Below are positions 7,545 to 13,855 of a DNA stretch of 21,138 nt, piece by piece. The stretch is from Candidatus Uhrbacteria bacterium. Its GTDB lineage: Bacteria > Patescibacteriota > Patescibacteriia > UBA9934 > UBA11717. The notes beneath the pieces are model-generated. The model worked only from the letters and a program-made list of their open reading frames with translations, was not told the DNA's origin and did not search any database. Position numbers and translations under genes: made by a program. The stretch spans positions 1-21,138 of the forward strand of contig JABIWD010000016.1 in NCBI GenBank assembly GCA_018701105.1, given 5' to 3'. Position 1 is the first letter of the stretch; every line of letters starts with the position of its first letter.

Positions 7545-7573
7545 AACATCGCCCGATTGGGCGATGTTTTATT
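7540..7573. terminator. Bidirectional terminator between era and the thioredoxin-like gene
   Basis: A perfect hairpin has arms AAAACATCGCCC (7543-7554) and GGGCGATGTTTT (7559-7570) with loop GATT, extendable to about 15 pairs with the flanking A/T. T-rich tracts lie on both strands, so it can end both convergent genes. It overlaps the era stop codon. Confidence 0.9.
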
Positions 7574-7843
7574 TTAGTTTTCAATCGTGTCTCCTGCAGC
7601 CCACTTTCGTAGCGCGTCTTCATCCGCTTCTCCGCAGATCCACTGCTTTGAATCTGTATTCATGAAGAATGGTACGCCTGGGCACTTGCCGTCCGCAAAC
7701 GGAGCCATCAAAGCCGCGTTCTCTTCGCTCTTCCAAACCTCTTTCTTCTCGATCTTAATCCCCTCCTCAATCAACTTATCGACTAATGGCATCATCTTGA
7801 TGCAATGTGAGCATGTATCTCCGTAGAATTCGTAAAGTGCCAT
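7574..7843 (-). CDS. Thioredoxin/glutaredoxin-like mini-protein
   Basis: This 89-residue cytoplasmic protein (no signal peptide) has a thioredoxin fold. The N-terminal strand MALYEFYGD leads straight into the redox motif C11-S-H-C14. The fold-typical cis-proline segment GVPFF (P58) follows, and further cysteines are C54 and C70. The size is nearer glutaredoxin than thioredoxin (about 105 residues), and the CSHC site resembles neither classical CGPC nor CPYC. It probably reduces or transfers disulfides; its partner is unknown. It is transcribed alone from an extended -10 promoter and is convergent with era. Fold call is good, specific function open. Confidence 0.8.
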   Translation of the reverse strand: MALYEFYGDTCSHCIKMMPLVDKLIEEGIKIEKKEVWKSEENAALMAPFADGKCPGVPFFMNTDSKQWICGEADEDALRKWAAGDTIEN

Positions 7844-7876
7844 AGTGATTCTTTAAACGTTAATTTGTTGATTATG

Positions 7877-7885
7877 ATTATATCA
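7877..7885 (-). promoter_or_regulatory. Extended -10 promoter of the thioredoxin-like gene
   Basis: The minus strand reads TGATATAAT, a perfect extended -10. The expected start near 7870 gives a leader of about 27 nt. The leader has no clear Shine-Dalgarno sequence. It lies back to back with the promoter of the plus-strand secreted-protein gene. Confidence 0.6.
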
Positions 7886-7889
7886 GGTA

Positions 7890-7918
7890 TTGGCAATCTT
7901 CAGAAAAGCCTTTAAGAT
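7890..7918 (+). promoter_or_regulatory. Promoter of the secreted-protein gene at 7925, predicted leaderless
   Basis: TTGGCA (7890-7895), a 17-nt spacer and TAAGAT (7913-7918) precede the ATG at 7925 by 6 nt. The expected transcription start therefore coincides with the A of the start codon. No Shine-Dalgarno sequence is present. Confidence 0.65.
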
Positions 7919-7924
7919 ACCCTC

Positions 7925-8434
7925 ATGAAACTGCTGATCACAACCTTTGCCCTGCTATCCATCGTGGTCCTAACTGTCGCAACGGTAGACTCGGCACCAA
8001 GACGGTTTGTATCCGTAGAAGGAGGCGAGGTGAAGCTGTACGTAGGAAGCGAACTGATCACAACGGAGGCTCATGTCCTAAAGTACGAGTCCGCCTCCAT
8101 CAAGCTCGACAAACGAACTAACTTCACAATAAAGGATCTCGACGACGACAAACTCGCCTTTTTCGCAAGTCGCGGCCACTGGAGCATCACCCCAGATCGT
8201 CCTGTGACCTCATGCACACGTGCAGTTTGTGCAAGGACATCATCAAAGATCGACATTCGCTACTACACGCCCGGCGAGATCGTAGAGATTAAAACTGGTG
8301 GCAAAACTCTCGTAACCTTTCACGAACTCGAGTACGAGCTCTCAGCGGGTGATCGTATAAAGATCGACGAACTAACTGGTCAGACCGTGATCCAATCTCC
8401 CTCGGACGGAATAGACACCTCCTCTACACCCTGA
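7925..8434 (+). CDS. Small secreted protein of unknown function, one C-x4-C pair
   Basis: The 169-residue protein has a hydrophobic N-terminal signal or anchor (KLLITTFALLSIVVLTVATVDSA). The remainder is predicted mostly beta-strand, with repeated short hydrophobic/charged alternations such as GGEVKLYVGSELITT, YYTPGEIVEIKTGGKTLVTF and ELSAGDRIKIDEL. This gives a FecR- or cupin-like feel but no assignable family. Its only two cysteines, C97 and C102, are four residues apart, the same spacing as in the anchored protein at 5681-6166. The C-terminus (DTSSTP) is encoded inside a terminator hairpin and inside the 3' end of the opposite metallo-hydrolase gene. I do not recognise a function. Confidence 0.7.
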   Translation: MKLLITTFALLSIVVLTVATVDSAPRRFVSVEGGEVKLYVGSELITTEAHVLKYESASIKLDKRTNFTIKDLDDDKLAFFASRGHWSITPDRPVTSCTRAVCARTSSKIDIRYYTPGEIVEIKTGGKTLVTFHELEYELSAGDRIKIDELTGQTVIQSPSDGIDTSSTP

Positions 8435-9723
8435 TGTAGGAGGTGTTTTTGGAATGCAATCATCGCTTCTTCATCTCCATGAATCAGCTGGATCCTCTTC
8501 ACAGTCGAATCCTTTACCCATCGAGTAAGCTTGTCGTAGTCTGCGTGACCACTGTAGCTGTCGATTCTGACAATCTTCGCCTTAACATCAACCGAGTAAT
8601 CGAAAATTTTGACTGGTGATTGTCCTTCCACGATCTTACGACCGAGTGTACCGACCGCCTGGTAACCGATTACGAGTAACGTGTTATTAGGATCATCCAG
8701 ATACCGCACAAGGTGATGCGTAATTCGCCCAGCGTTCATCATGCCAGCGCCTGCAAGTATCACCTTTGGCTGACTTGCGTTGTTAATCCCCTTGGACTCG
8801 CCAACAGTCTCGGTAACATGCAAACCTTTGAAGTGGAAAAAGTCGTTGTCAACAAATCCCTGCGGAATGTCGAGCTCAAGCTCTTCCTGATAGCTTGCGT
8901 AAACTCGTGTCGCTGATATTGCAAGCGGACTATCAAGGTATACCTGTCCGGGATCGATCCCCTCACTGTCGACGATAATGTTCATCTCAAACAAAACTTC
9001 CTGCATTCTCTCAATCGAGAAGGCCGGGATCATTAGCACACCTCGCTTCTTGTGATTCTCAATAACTGCATCACGAAGTTTGTTAAGTCGATCCGTTGGC
9101 GGATCATGAAGTCGATCCCCATACGTAGACTCACACATAAACATGTCGAGGTCTTGTGGCAGCGCCTCAGTGTCGTGCAGGATCGGCACACCCTCAGAAC
9201 CGATATCGCCACTAAATGCGACCTTCTTTCCGTCACCTTCAACAACAACAAAGCTCGATCCTAGTACGTGCCCAGCATCGTGCCACGTGACCGTGACACC
9301 CGGCGCAACCTCAACAGGGTCTCGATAACTAACACCCTTCCATGAGCTGAACACAGCCTCGACATCTCGTTCGCGATACAAAGGATCGCGTCCACATTTC
9401 TCAGACTCCTCAACCATGATGTTGTATCCGTCGTCGAGAATGAGCTGACTCAAATCTCGCGTTGGCTTAGTCGAGTAAATCGTCGGCTTCCCTTTTCGGT
9501 TAAACAAGAGTGGAAGACGTCCAATATGATCTTGATGCGTATGAGTTATAACGACAGCATCGATCGTCTCGGGATTAAAACCAAACTCCTGATAGTTCTT
9601 GTCCGAACAATAACCTTGACCTTGAAAGAAACCGCAATCAACAAGTACACGTGACTCGCCAACTGCAACCAAAAAACAAGATCCTGTAACTCCTTTTGCG
9701 GCTCCAAAAAATCCTATATCCAT
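8380..9723 (-). CDS. Beta-CASP metallo-beta-lactamase-fold hydrolase (YSH1/CPSF-like, predicted RNase)
   Basis: The 447-residue protein starts MDIGFFGAAKGVTGSCFLV. Zinc-binding motifs appear in order: HTHQDHIGRL (about 61-70), GHVLGSSF (His near 151) and SGDIG (Asp near 172). The beta-CASP insert begins at CESTYGDRLH and contains IPAFSIERMQEVL. The late motifs SYSGHADYDKL and LIHGDEEA supply further metal ligands. This matches bacterial COG1236-type proteins related to CPSF73, which process or degrade RNA; lack of extra C-terminal domains separates it from RNase J. Its 3' end overlaps the convergent secreted-protein gene by 55 nt. The promoter is an extended -10 eight nt from the ATG. Fold and motifs are sure; the RNA substrate is not. 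Confidence 0.9.
   Translation of the reverse strand: MDIGFFGAAKGVTGSCFLVAVGESRVLVDCGFFQGQGYCSDKNYQEFGFNPETIDAVVITHTHQDHIGRLPLLFNRKGKPTIYSTKPTRDLSQLILDDGYNIMVEESEKCGRDPLYRERDVEAVFSSWKGVSYRDPVEVAPGVTVTWHDAGHVLGSSFVVVEGDGKKVAFSGDIGSEGVPILHDTEALPQDLDMFMCESTYGDRLHDPPTDRLNKLRDAVIENHKKRGVLMIPAFSIERMQEVLFEMNIIVDSEGIDPGQVYLDSPLAISATRVYASYQEELELDIPQGFVDNDFFHFKGLHVTETVGESKGINNASQPKVILAGAGMMNAGRITHHLVRYLDDPNNTLLVIGYQAVGTLGRKIVEGQSPVKIFDYSVDVKAKIVRIDSYSGHADYDKLTRWVKDSTVKRIQLIHGDEEAMIAFQKHLLHQGVEEVSIPSEGDWITV
8416..8450 (+). terminator. Terminator embedded in the end of the secreted-protein gene
   Basis: Arms CACCTCCTCTAC (8416-8427) and GTAGGAGGTG (8436-8445) pair with a single bulged C, followed by TTTTT. 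The stem begins 16 nt before the TGA at 8432-8434, so the stop codon sits in the loop. The same DNA codes for part of the opposite-strand metallo-hydrolase. Confidence 0.75.
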
Positions 9724-9731
9724 ATAGGAGT

Positions 9732-9740
9732 ATTATACCA
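9732..9740 (-). promoter_or_regulatory. Extended -10 promoter of the beta-CASP gene, near-leaderless
   Basis: The minus strand reads TGGTATAAT, a perfect TGn-TATAAT, ending 8 nt before the ATG at 9723. The predicted leader is 0-2 nt. No good -35 box is seen. Confidence 0.6.
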
Positions 9741-9746
9741 AACTTG

Positions 9747-9775
9747 TTGACAAGGGACTTGTTATGAGCTAACTT
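9747..9775 (+). promoter_or_regulatory. Promoter of the orphan 104-residue protein gene
   Basis: A consensus -35 TTGACA (9747-9752), a 17-nt spacer and a weaker -10 TAACTT (9770-9775) give a start near 9782. The resulting leader of about 14 nt carries the Shine-Dalgarno sequence GGAGG at 9786-9790. It lies immediately back to back with the beta-CASP promoter. Confidence 0.5.
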
Positions 9776-9795
9776 GATCTCGATTGGAGGACAAT

Positions 9796-10110
9796 ATGTC
9801 TTCAGAAGCGATGGCACTTGCCCTGAACGCGATGAACAAGCCCCTCGTAGTCACTATCGAGGCGCACTGCGGCAACGAAGGAACGACGTTCAGCCGTGAC
9901 CTGACCGAGATGATCAATGCAGCACGACTGCATGGACGCGCACTCGCCAGGGTTGCGATGACTACCCAGGGAGGGATCGACGCTGGGCTTCAGGCCGCAG
10001 CATTCAACGGGAACGTGATCGCAGAGATCGAACGATTCAAGCTCGCTGATGAGCACTTTGACATCGAGTTCGACGGTACGCTGCTCGACCTCGCTATCAC
10101 GCCTCACTAG
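9796..10110 (+). CDS. Orphan 104-residue protein of unknown function
   Basis: Start chosen at ATG 9796 because a textbook Shine-Dalgarno GGAGG ends 5 nt before it; an in-frame TTG at 9784 would absorb that site. The protein (MSSEAMALALNAMNKPLVVTI...) is soluble and acidic at its C-terminus, with alpha/beta character, one cysteine, no signal peptide and no membrane segment. Sequence such as RDLTEMINAARLHGRALARV suggests a central amphipathic helix. I do not recognise a family. The coding sequence is visibly richer in G+C than its neighbours, with CTG, CTC, GCG and CAG codons common. With its strong -35, strong RBS and own unit it looks like a well-expressed small cytoplasmic protein, possibly acquired by transfer. 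Confidence 0.65.
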   Translation: MSSEAMALALNAMNKPLVVTIEAHCGNEGTTFSRDLTEMINAARLHGRALARVAMTTQGGIDAGLQAAAFNGNVIAEIERFKLADEHFDIEFDGTLLDLAITPH

Positions 10111-10127
10111 CGAGGCTTCACGACGAC

Positions 10128-10160
10128 AAAAACGCCCCGCAACTTGCGGGGCGCTATTAT
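10128..10160. terminator. Terminator between the orphan gene and the antiporter gene
   Basis: A strong G+C hairpin has arms CGCCCCGCA (10133-10141) and TGCGGGGCG (10145-10153) with loop ACT. On the minus strand it is followed by TTTTT and should end the antiporter gene. On the plus strand the tail CTATTATTATTT is less ideal but can end the orphan gene. A second small hairpin, GCCTC/GAGGC, spans the orphan gene's stop codon. Confidence 0.85.
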
Positions 10161-11578
10161 TATTTCATCTTTTTCAACATCGCTGCCAGAATCGGCGGAG
10201 TCACGAGCGTTGTTAGGATCACCATTATCACGATGATCGAGAACACCTCGTCCGATATCACTCCGATTCCCTTTCCGATTGATGCAAAGATCAAACCAAC
10301 TTCTCCGCGTGGAACCATTCCAAAACCTATCAGCATCTTGTTGACCCCCTTTCCTGCAGCATAACCAGCTACAAGCTTTCCTAGGACTGCGATAACCGAT
10401 ATCGCAAGTGCCACGCCGACAACTTTAGGATCCTTCAGTGTTTCGAGATTCACAGCCATCCCAGTGACCACAAAGAAGATTGGTACAAGGAAGAGCGCGA
10501 GCGGCTCCACGATATCTTCGATATGTGAATGCGAATGCTTATTCATCACTCTCTGAAGCTTCGCTTTCATAGCCTCGTCCTTAGAGTCAGCCATCGCCTC
10601 TTTGATGTCCTTAACCACCTTAGGGTCCTTGAAGTACTTGAAGTGCACAGGATCTAGAATCAAACCAGCGGCAAACGCACCGACGATAGCTGCGAGTCCA
10701 AAGACCGCCGCAAGGTACGCCAATATCAAGCCAAACGAGACTGCGAACGTGAACTTCATTCCTACGCCAGCGTGGATCTTTGAGAACGCCGTCCCAAGAT
10801 AAGGCGCAAGCAACTGTCCAAGGATGATCGCTCCGATCAGGAACCCGATTGCCTTCGCTGCAATGATCCCAATGACTCCGAGTGACACTGCCCCCATCGT
10901 TGCCATCGCTGACACGATTGCAAGGATGATCAAACCAAGCACGTCATCGATTACCGCAGCGCCGAGGACGATCTGAGCCTCTTTGATCTTGAGCTTGCCG
11001 AGCTCCTGGAAAACTCGCGCTGTGATGCCAACCGATGTCGCTGTAAGCGCTGCTCCCAAGAAAAGGTATGCATTACTATCGAGACCTGGCATCAACCATG
11101 GCCCAACAATGTAGGCTCCGAGTACGAACGGTACTACCACACCTGTAATCGCTACAGCACCGGCCTTTGCTCCAACCTTCTTCATTTCTGAGATGTTCGA
11201 CTCAAGTCCAATTTGGAAAAGCAAGATCACAACACCAAGCTCACTCAAGAACGCGATGATCGGATCGTGCATGATTGGATCAAACACATGAATGCCGAGC
11301 AATGCGAGGTTTCCTAGTATCACACCCATTACGAGCTCACCGAGTACTGATGGCTGTCCAATTTTCTCAACGAGACCGGATATCTTTGCGAACACTAAAA
11401 TTACTGCTATCCACAAGAACGTCGTTACTGGTCCGTGGCCGCCTTCTGCAGCACCCTCTGAGGCCTGAACAAACGGAACTATAGCTACTGACATCAAAGC
11501 TATCAATAACACCATCTTATAACGCAACGCTTTACCCTGAGCGAGAAAGTTGCTCACCCGCATCGAAAAACTCGACAT
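10160..11578 (-). CDS. CPA2-family cation/proton antiporter (NapA/KefB-like)
   Basis: The 472-residue membrane protein has about 12-13 hydrophobic segments after an N-terminal signal-like helix (MVLLIALMSVAIVPFVQA) and a short His-containing lead (EGGHGP). The family segment LGELVMGVILGNL and the paired ion-binding aspartates D211-D212 (GAAVIDDVLGLI) are present; the Asp-Asp pair is typical of electrogenic Na+/H+ antiporters of the NapA type. Near residue 330-355 there is a charged cytoplasmic loop, KDPKVVKDIKEAMADSKDEAMKAK..., ending in NKHSHSHIEDI, longer than usual and possibly a sensor or metal site. A KTN/TrkA regulatory domain is absent. It should exchange Na+ or K+ for H+ across the cytoplasmic membrane. 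Promoter TTTACA-17-TAGAAT lies upstream; a terminator follows. Confidence 0.88.
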   Translation of the reverse strand: MSSFSMRVSNFLAQGKALRYKMVLLIALMSVAIVPFVQASEGAAEGGHGPVTTFLWIAVILVFAKISGLVEKIGQPSVLGELVMGVILGNLALLGIHVFDPIMHDPIIAFLSELGVVILLFQIGLESNISEMKKVGAKAGAVAITGVVVPFVLGAYIVGPWLMPGLDSNAYLFLGAALTATSVGITARVFQELGKLKIKEAQIVLGAAVIDDVLGLIILAIVSAMATMGAVSLGVIGIIAAKAIGFLIGAIILGQLLAPYLGTAFSKIHAGVGMKFTFAVSFGLILAYLAAVFGLAAIVGAFAAGLILDPVHFKYFKDPKVVKDIKEAMADSKDEAMKAKLQRVMNKHSHSHIEDIVEPLALFLVPIFFVVTGMAVNLETLKDPKVVGVALAISVIAVLGKLVAGYAAGKGVNKMLIGFGMVPRGEVGLIFASIGKGIGVISDEVFSIIVIMVILTTLVTPPILAAMLKKMK

Positions 11579-11609
11579 AAATTTACTAAAATTGCTTAAT
11601 TACGGAGGG

Positions 11610-11638
11610 ATTCTACCTCTGAATTCGCAACATGTAAA
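11610..11638 (-). promoter_or_regulatory. Antiporter promoter
   Basis: On the minus strand TTTACA (11633-11638), a 17-nt spacer and TAGAAT (11610-11615) precede the ATG at 11578 with a leader of about 25 nt. It lies 2 nt downstream of the alr stop codon. The leader is A/T rich and has no clear Shine-Dalgarno sequence. Confidence 0.6.
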
Positions 11639-11640
11639 CC

Positions 11641-12771
11641 CTAGCTGTTTATAACCGTTCTTTTTACGTGACGAGCGAGCCGCGTTACGCACTCATAATT
11701 GATTGTCTTTCCCCATTGAGCATGATCATCCGCATAGATCACCTCGGAACCTTGTTTGCCTATCAGTACAACATCATCACCGATACTTGCATCAATCTCA
11801 GAGACATCGACGACAGTGTGATTCATGCATACACGTCCTAAGATTTGAGCTCGTTTGCCGTTGATGAGTACATGACCCGAGTTCGACAAGGATCGAAACA
11901 ACCCATCGTAATAGCCGACTGGAAGAATGGCGACCCGAGTCTTCTTGTTGGTTCTGTATGTGCATCCGTAAGAGATAAACGCGCCATCGTCAAGCTCTTT
12001 GATCTGCATGACACGCGTCTTCCACGAAAGAACAGGCTCAAGCTCTACATCGCTCGCATTCTGAACGTCGCTCGATGGCCAAAGTCCGTATGTTGCAATT
12101 CCAGGCCGCACCATTGTCATGTCGGCGAGACTCTCTATGAGAATCGCGCCCGAGTTACCGCAATGTAGTTCGACGATACTGGGGTGTCGAGATTGCAGTT
12201 GGGATGAGATCTCTCGGAAACTTTGCAACTGAGATTTAAAGTATGATCGGCCGCTCTCATCGAGCTCGTCCGATGTCGCGAAGTGCGTCATCAAACCTGT
12301 GACCTCGATACCCGGCAGTAGAGCAAGCTCGTCAACAAACGAGTCGATGCTGTCTGTAGATTGACCCTGCCGCGACATGCCCGTATCAATTTCAACATGA
12401 ACATTTACAGATCTGTTCATCTGAATTGCAGTCTCCGATACTCCACGAGCCACATCAAGATCGTGGGCTATCATAGTTATGTCGTATGCAACAACAAGCT
12501 CGTACTCAGCCTGCAACGGTGAGCTCAGCAACATTATTGCCACCTGTATCCCCTCCTCACGCAATTCCCGCGCCTCATTCATGTTTGTAACAGCTAACCA
12601 TTCAATTCCTTCCTCAACCAACATCTTGGAAATCTCAACCATGCCGTGTCCATACGCGTTTCCTTTCACCGGGATTACGAGTTTCTGGCCTTTTGCACGA
12701 CTATTAAGCAGCCCCACGTTGTTTTTCAGGGCTATTTTAGATAATTCTATCCATGTGTACGCGTTCTCCAT
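11641..12771 (-). CDS. alr: Alanine racemase
   Basis: This pyridoxal-phosphate enzyme interconverts L- and D-alanine for peptidoglycan. Start is set at ATG 12771 (MENAYTWIELSKIALKNNV), giving 376 residues, a usual family length; the upstream in-frame extension lies over the promoter. The PLP lysine is K36 in LVIPVKGNAYGHG. Other family blocks are VHVEIDTGMSRQG, LMTHFATSDE, ELHCGNSGA, VRPGIATYGL and the catalytic Tyr region ISYGCTYRTNK, with the C-terminal beta domain holding VCMNHTVVDVS. An extended -10 lies 8 nt before the ATG, predicting a near-leaderless mRNA. It is divergent from dus. With murJ it shows that the organism handles its own peptidoglycan precursors. Confidence 0.96.
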   Translation of the reverse strand: MENAYTWIELSKIALKNNVGLLNSRAKGQKLVIPVKGNAYGHGMVEISKMLVEEGIEWLAVTNMNEARELREEGIQVAIMLLSSPLQAEYELVVAYDITMIAHDLDVARGVSETAIQMNRSVNVHVEIDTGMSRQGQSTDSIDSFVDELALLPGIEVTGLMTHFATSDELDESGRSYFKSQLQSFREISSQLQSRHPSIVELHCGNSGAILIESLADMTMVRPGIATYGLWPSSDVQNASDVELEPVLSWKTRVMQIKELDDGAFISYGCTYRTNKKTRVAILPVGYYDGLFRSLSNSGHVLINGKRAQILGRVCMNHTVVDVSEIDASIGDDVVLIGKQGSEVIYADDHAQWGKTINYECVTRLARHVKRTVINS

Positions 12772-12779
12772 ATTCAAAG

Positions 12780-12788
12780 ATAGTAGCA
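12780..12788 (-). promoter_or_regulatory. alr extended -10 promoter, near-leaderless
   Basis: The minus strand reads TGCTACTAT, a good extended -10, ending 8 nt before the ATG at 12771. This supports the 12771 start. It lies back to back with the dus promoter. Confidence 0.5.
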
Positions 12789-12796
12789 TACGAGCG

Positions 12797-12825
12797 TTGA
12801 CAAAACGAGCAAAATTCGCTAGCAT
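12797..12825 (+). promoter_or_regulatory. Promoter of the dus / ATP-grasp operon, near-leaderless
   Basis: A consensus -35 TTGACA (12797-12802), a 17-nt spacer and TAGCAT (12820-12825) precede the ATG at 12835 by 9 nt. The predicted leader is about 2-3 nt. No Shine-Dalgarno sequence is present. This is the only good promoter seen ahead of the four-gene block to 17320. Confidence 0.6.
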
Positions 12826-12834
12826 TGCAGCATT

Positions 12835-13854
12835 ATGAACTTTACCTGGGACAAGTTACCTCGTCCCATCATTGCCCTTTCACCAATGGCTGACATGACA
12901 GACTCAGCTTTCTGTCAGACGGTGAAGGATGTTTCCAATCCAATCATGTTCAGAGAGATGGTTAGCTCTGAGGCGATGGTGCGCGGAAACGATAAAACGA
13001 TGATGATGACGGGATTCGTTGATGCTGAGCGACCAATCGTTCAGCAGATTTTTGGAGCCAATCCAGACACGATGGCAGAGTCTGCAAAGATCGTTTGGGA
13101 CGAGCATCAACCAGAAGGTATAGACATAAACATGGGTTGTCCAGTTTACAAGATCACGAGCAACTTCAACGGTTCGGCTCTGATGAAAGATCCGGAACTC
13201 GCGGCCGAGATCGTGCGTAAGATGAAAGCTGCAGTCCCCTGCCCGGTGTCAGTAAAGATCCGAGCGGGCTGGTCAGATCCGAATCAGTGCGTCGAGTTCG
13301 CTAAGACATTAGAAAAAGCAGGAGCAGATCTCATAACTGTTCACGGCAGAACAAAGGAGCAGGGATACAGTGGACATGCCGACTGGACGAAGATACGCGA
13401 TGTGAAAAACGCGGTGTCGATTCCGGTGCTTGCAAACGGTGACGTCTTCAGCGCAGAGGACGCCGTGCGCATCTTGAAAGTTACGGGCGCAGACGGTATC
13501 CTGGTGGCACGTGGAGCCCTCGGAAATCCCTGGATCTTTAAACAGATTGCGGAAATCCTGGAAACAGGTAAGATCCTAACCCGACCAACATATAAAGAAC
13601 ATTTTGAATTAATCCTACGCCACGCTGAGCGACATCTTGCTCATTACGGTGAACGAGGGTTGGTGACATTTAGAAAGCACCTGTCGTGGTACACGAAGGG
13701 CATGGAGGGTGCAAAAGAATTTAGATCCAAGCTGGTCAGAGTATCCACTCTAGACGAGCTCGAGACTTTGGTCGCACCTTATCTAACTGACGAGCGGGAG
13801 ATGGACTTCGTAAGAATGACATCACCTCAACCTGAATCATATCCAGGCGAATAA
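12835..13854 (+). CDS. dus: tRNA-dihydrouridine synthase (Dus family)
   Basis: The 339-residue FMN enzyme reduces uridines in the tRNA D-loop. The TIM-barrel N-terminus PRPIIALSPMADMTDSAFC binds FMN. The catalytic cysteine is C102 in DINMGCPVYKI. FMN and substrate contacts are K141 (SVKIRAGW), H170 (TVHGRTKEQGYSG), NGD (201-203) and ARGALGNPW (225-233). The C-terminal helical domain follows (ILRHAERHLAHYGERGLVTFRKH). The segment after the cysteine (YKITSNFNGSALM) differs from the commoner KKV.K.GAGSALL pattern. Whether it is DusB-like or another subtype cannot be settled. It heads a coupled block: one base separates its stop from the next ATG (TAATATG). Confidence 0.94.
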   Translation: MNFTWDKLPRPIIALSPMADMTDSAFCQTVKDVSNPIMFREMVSSEAMVRGNDKTMMMTGFVDAERPIVQQIFGANPDTMAESAKIVWDEHQPEGIDINMGCPVYKITSNFNGSALMKDPELAAEIVRKMKAAVPCPVSVKIRAGWSDPNQCVEFAKTLEKAGADLITVHGRTKEQGYSGHADWTKIRDVKNAVSIPVLANGDVFSAEDAVRILKVTGADGILVARGALGNPWIFKQIAEILETGKILTRPTYKEHFELILRHAERHLAHYGERGLVTFRKHLSWYTKGMEGAKEFRSKLVRVSTLDELETLVAPYLTDEREMDFVRMTSPQPESYPGE

Positions 13855-13855
13855 T

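Noticed and set aside
9802..10107. Minus-strand frame opposite the orphan 104-residue gene
   Set aside because: The plus-strand frame has promoter, GGAGG RBS and terminator; the reverse frame has none and looks like a shadow of its G+C-rich codons.
11845..12168. Plus-strand frame inside alr
   Set aside because: It lies entirely antisense to conserved alanine racemase motifs.
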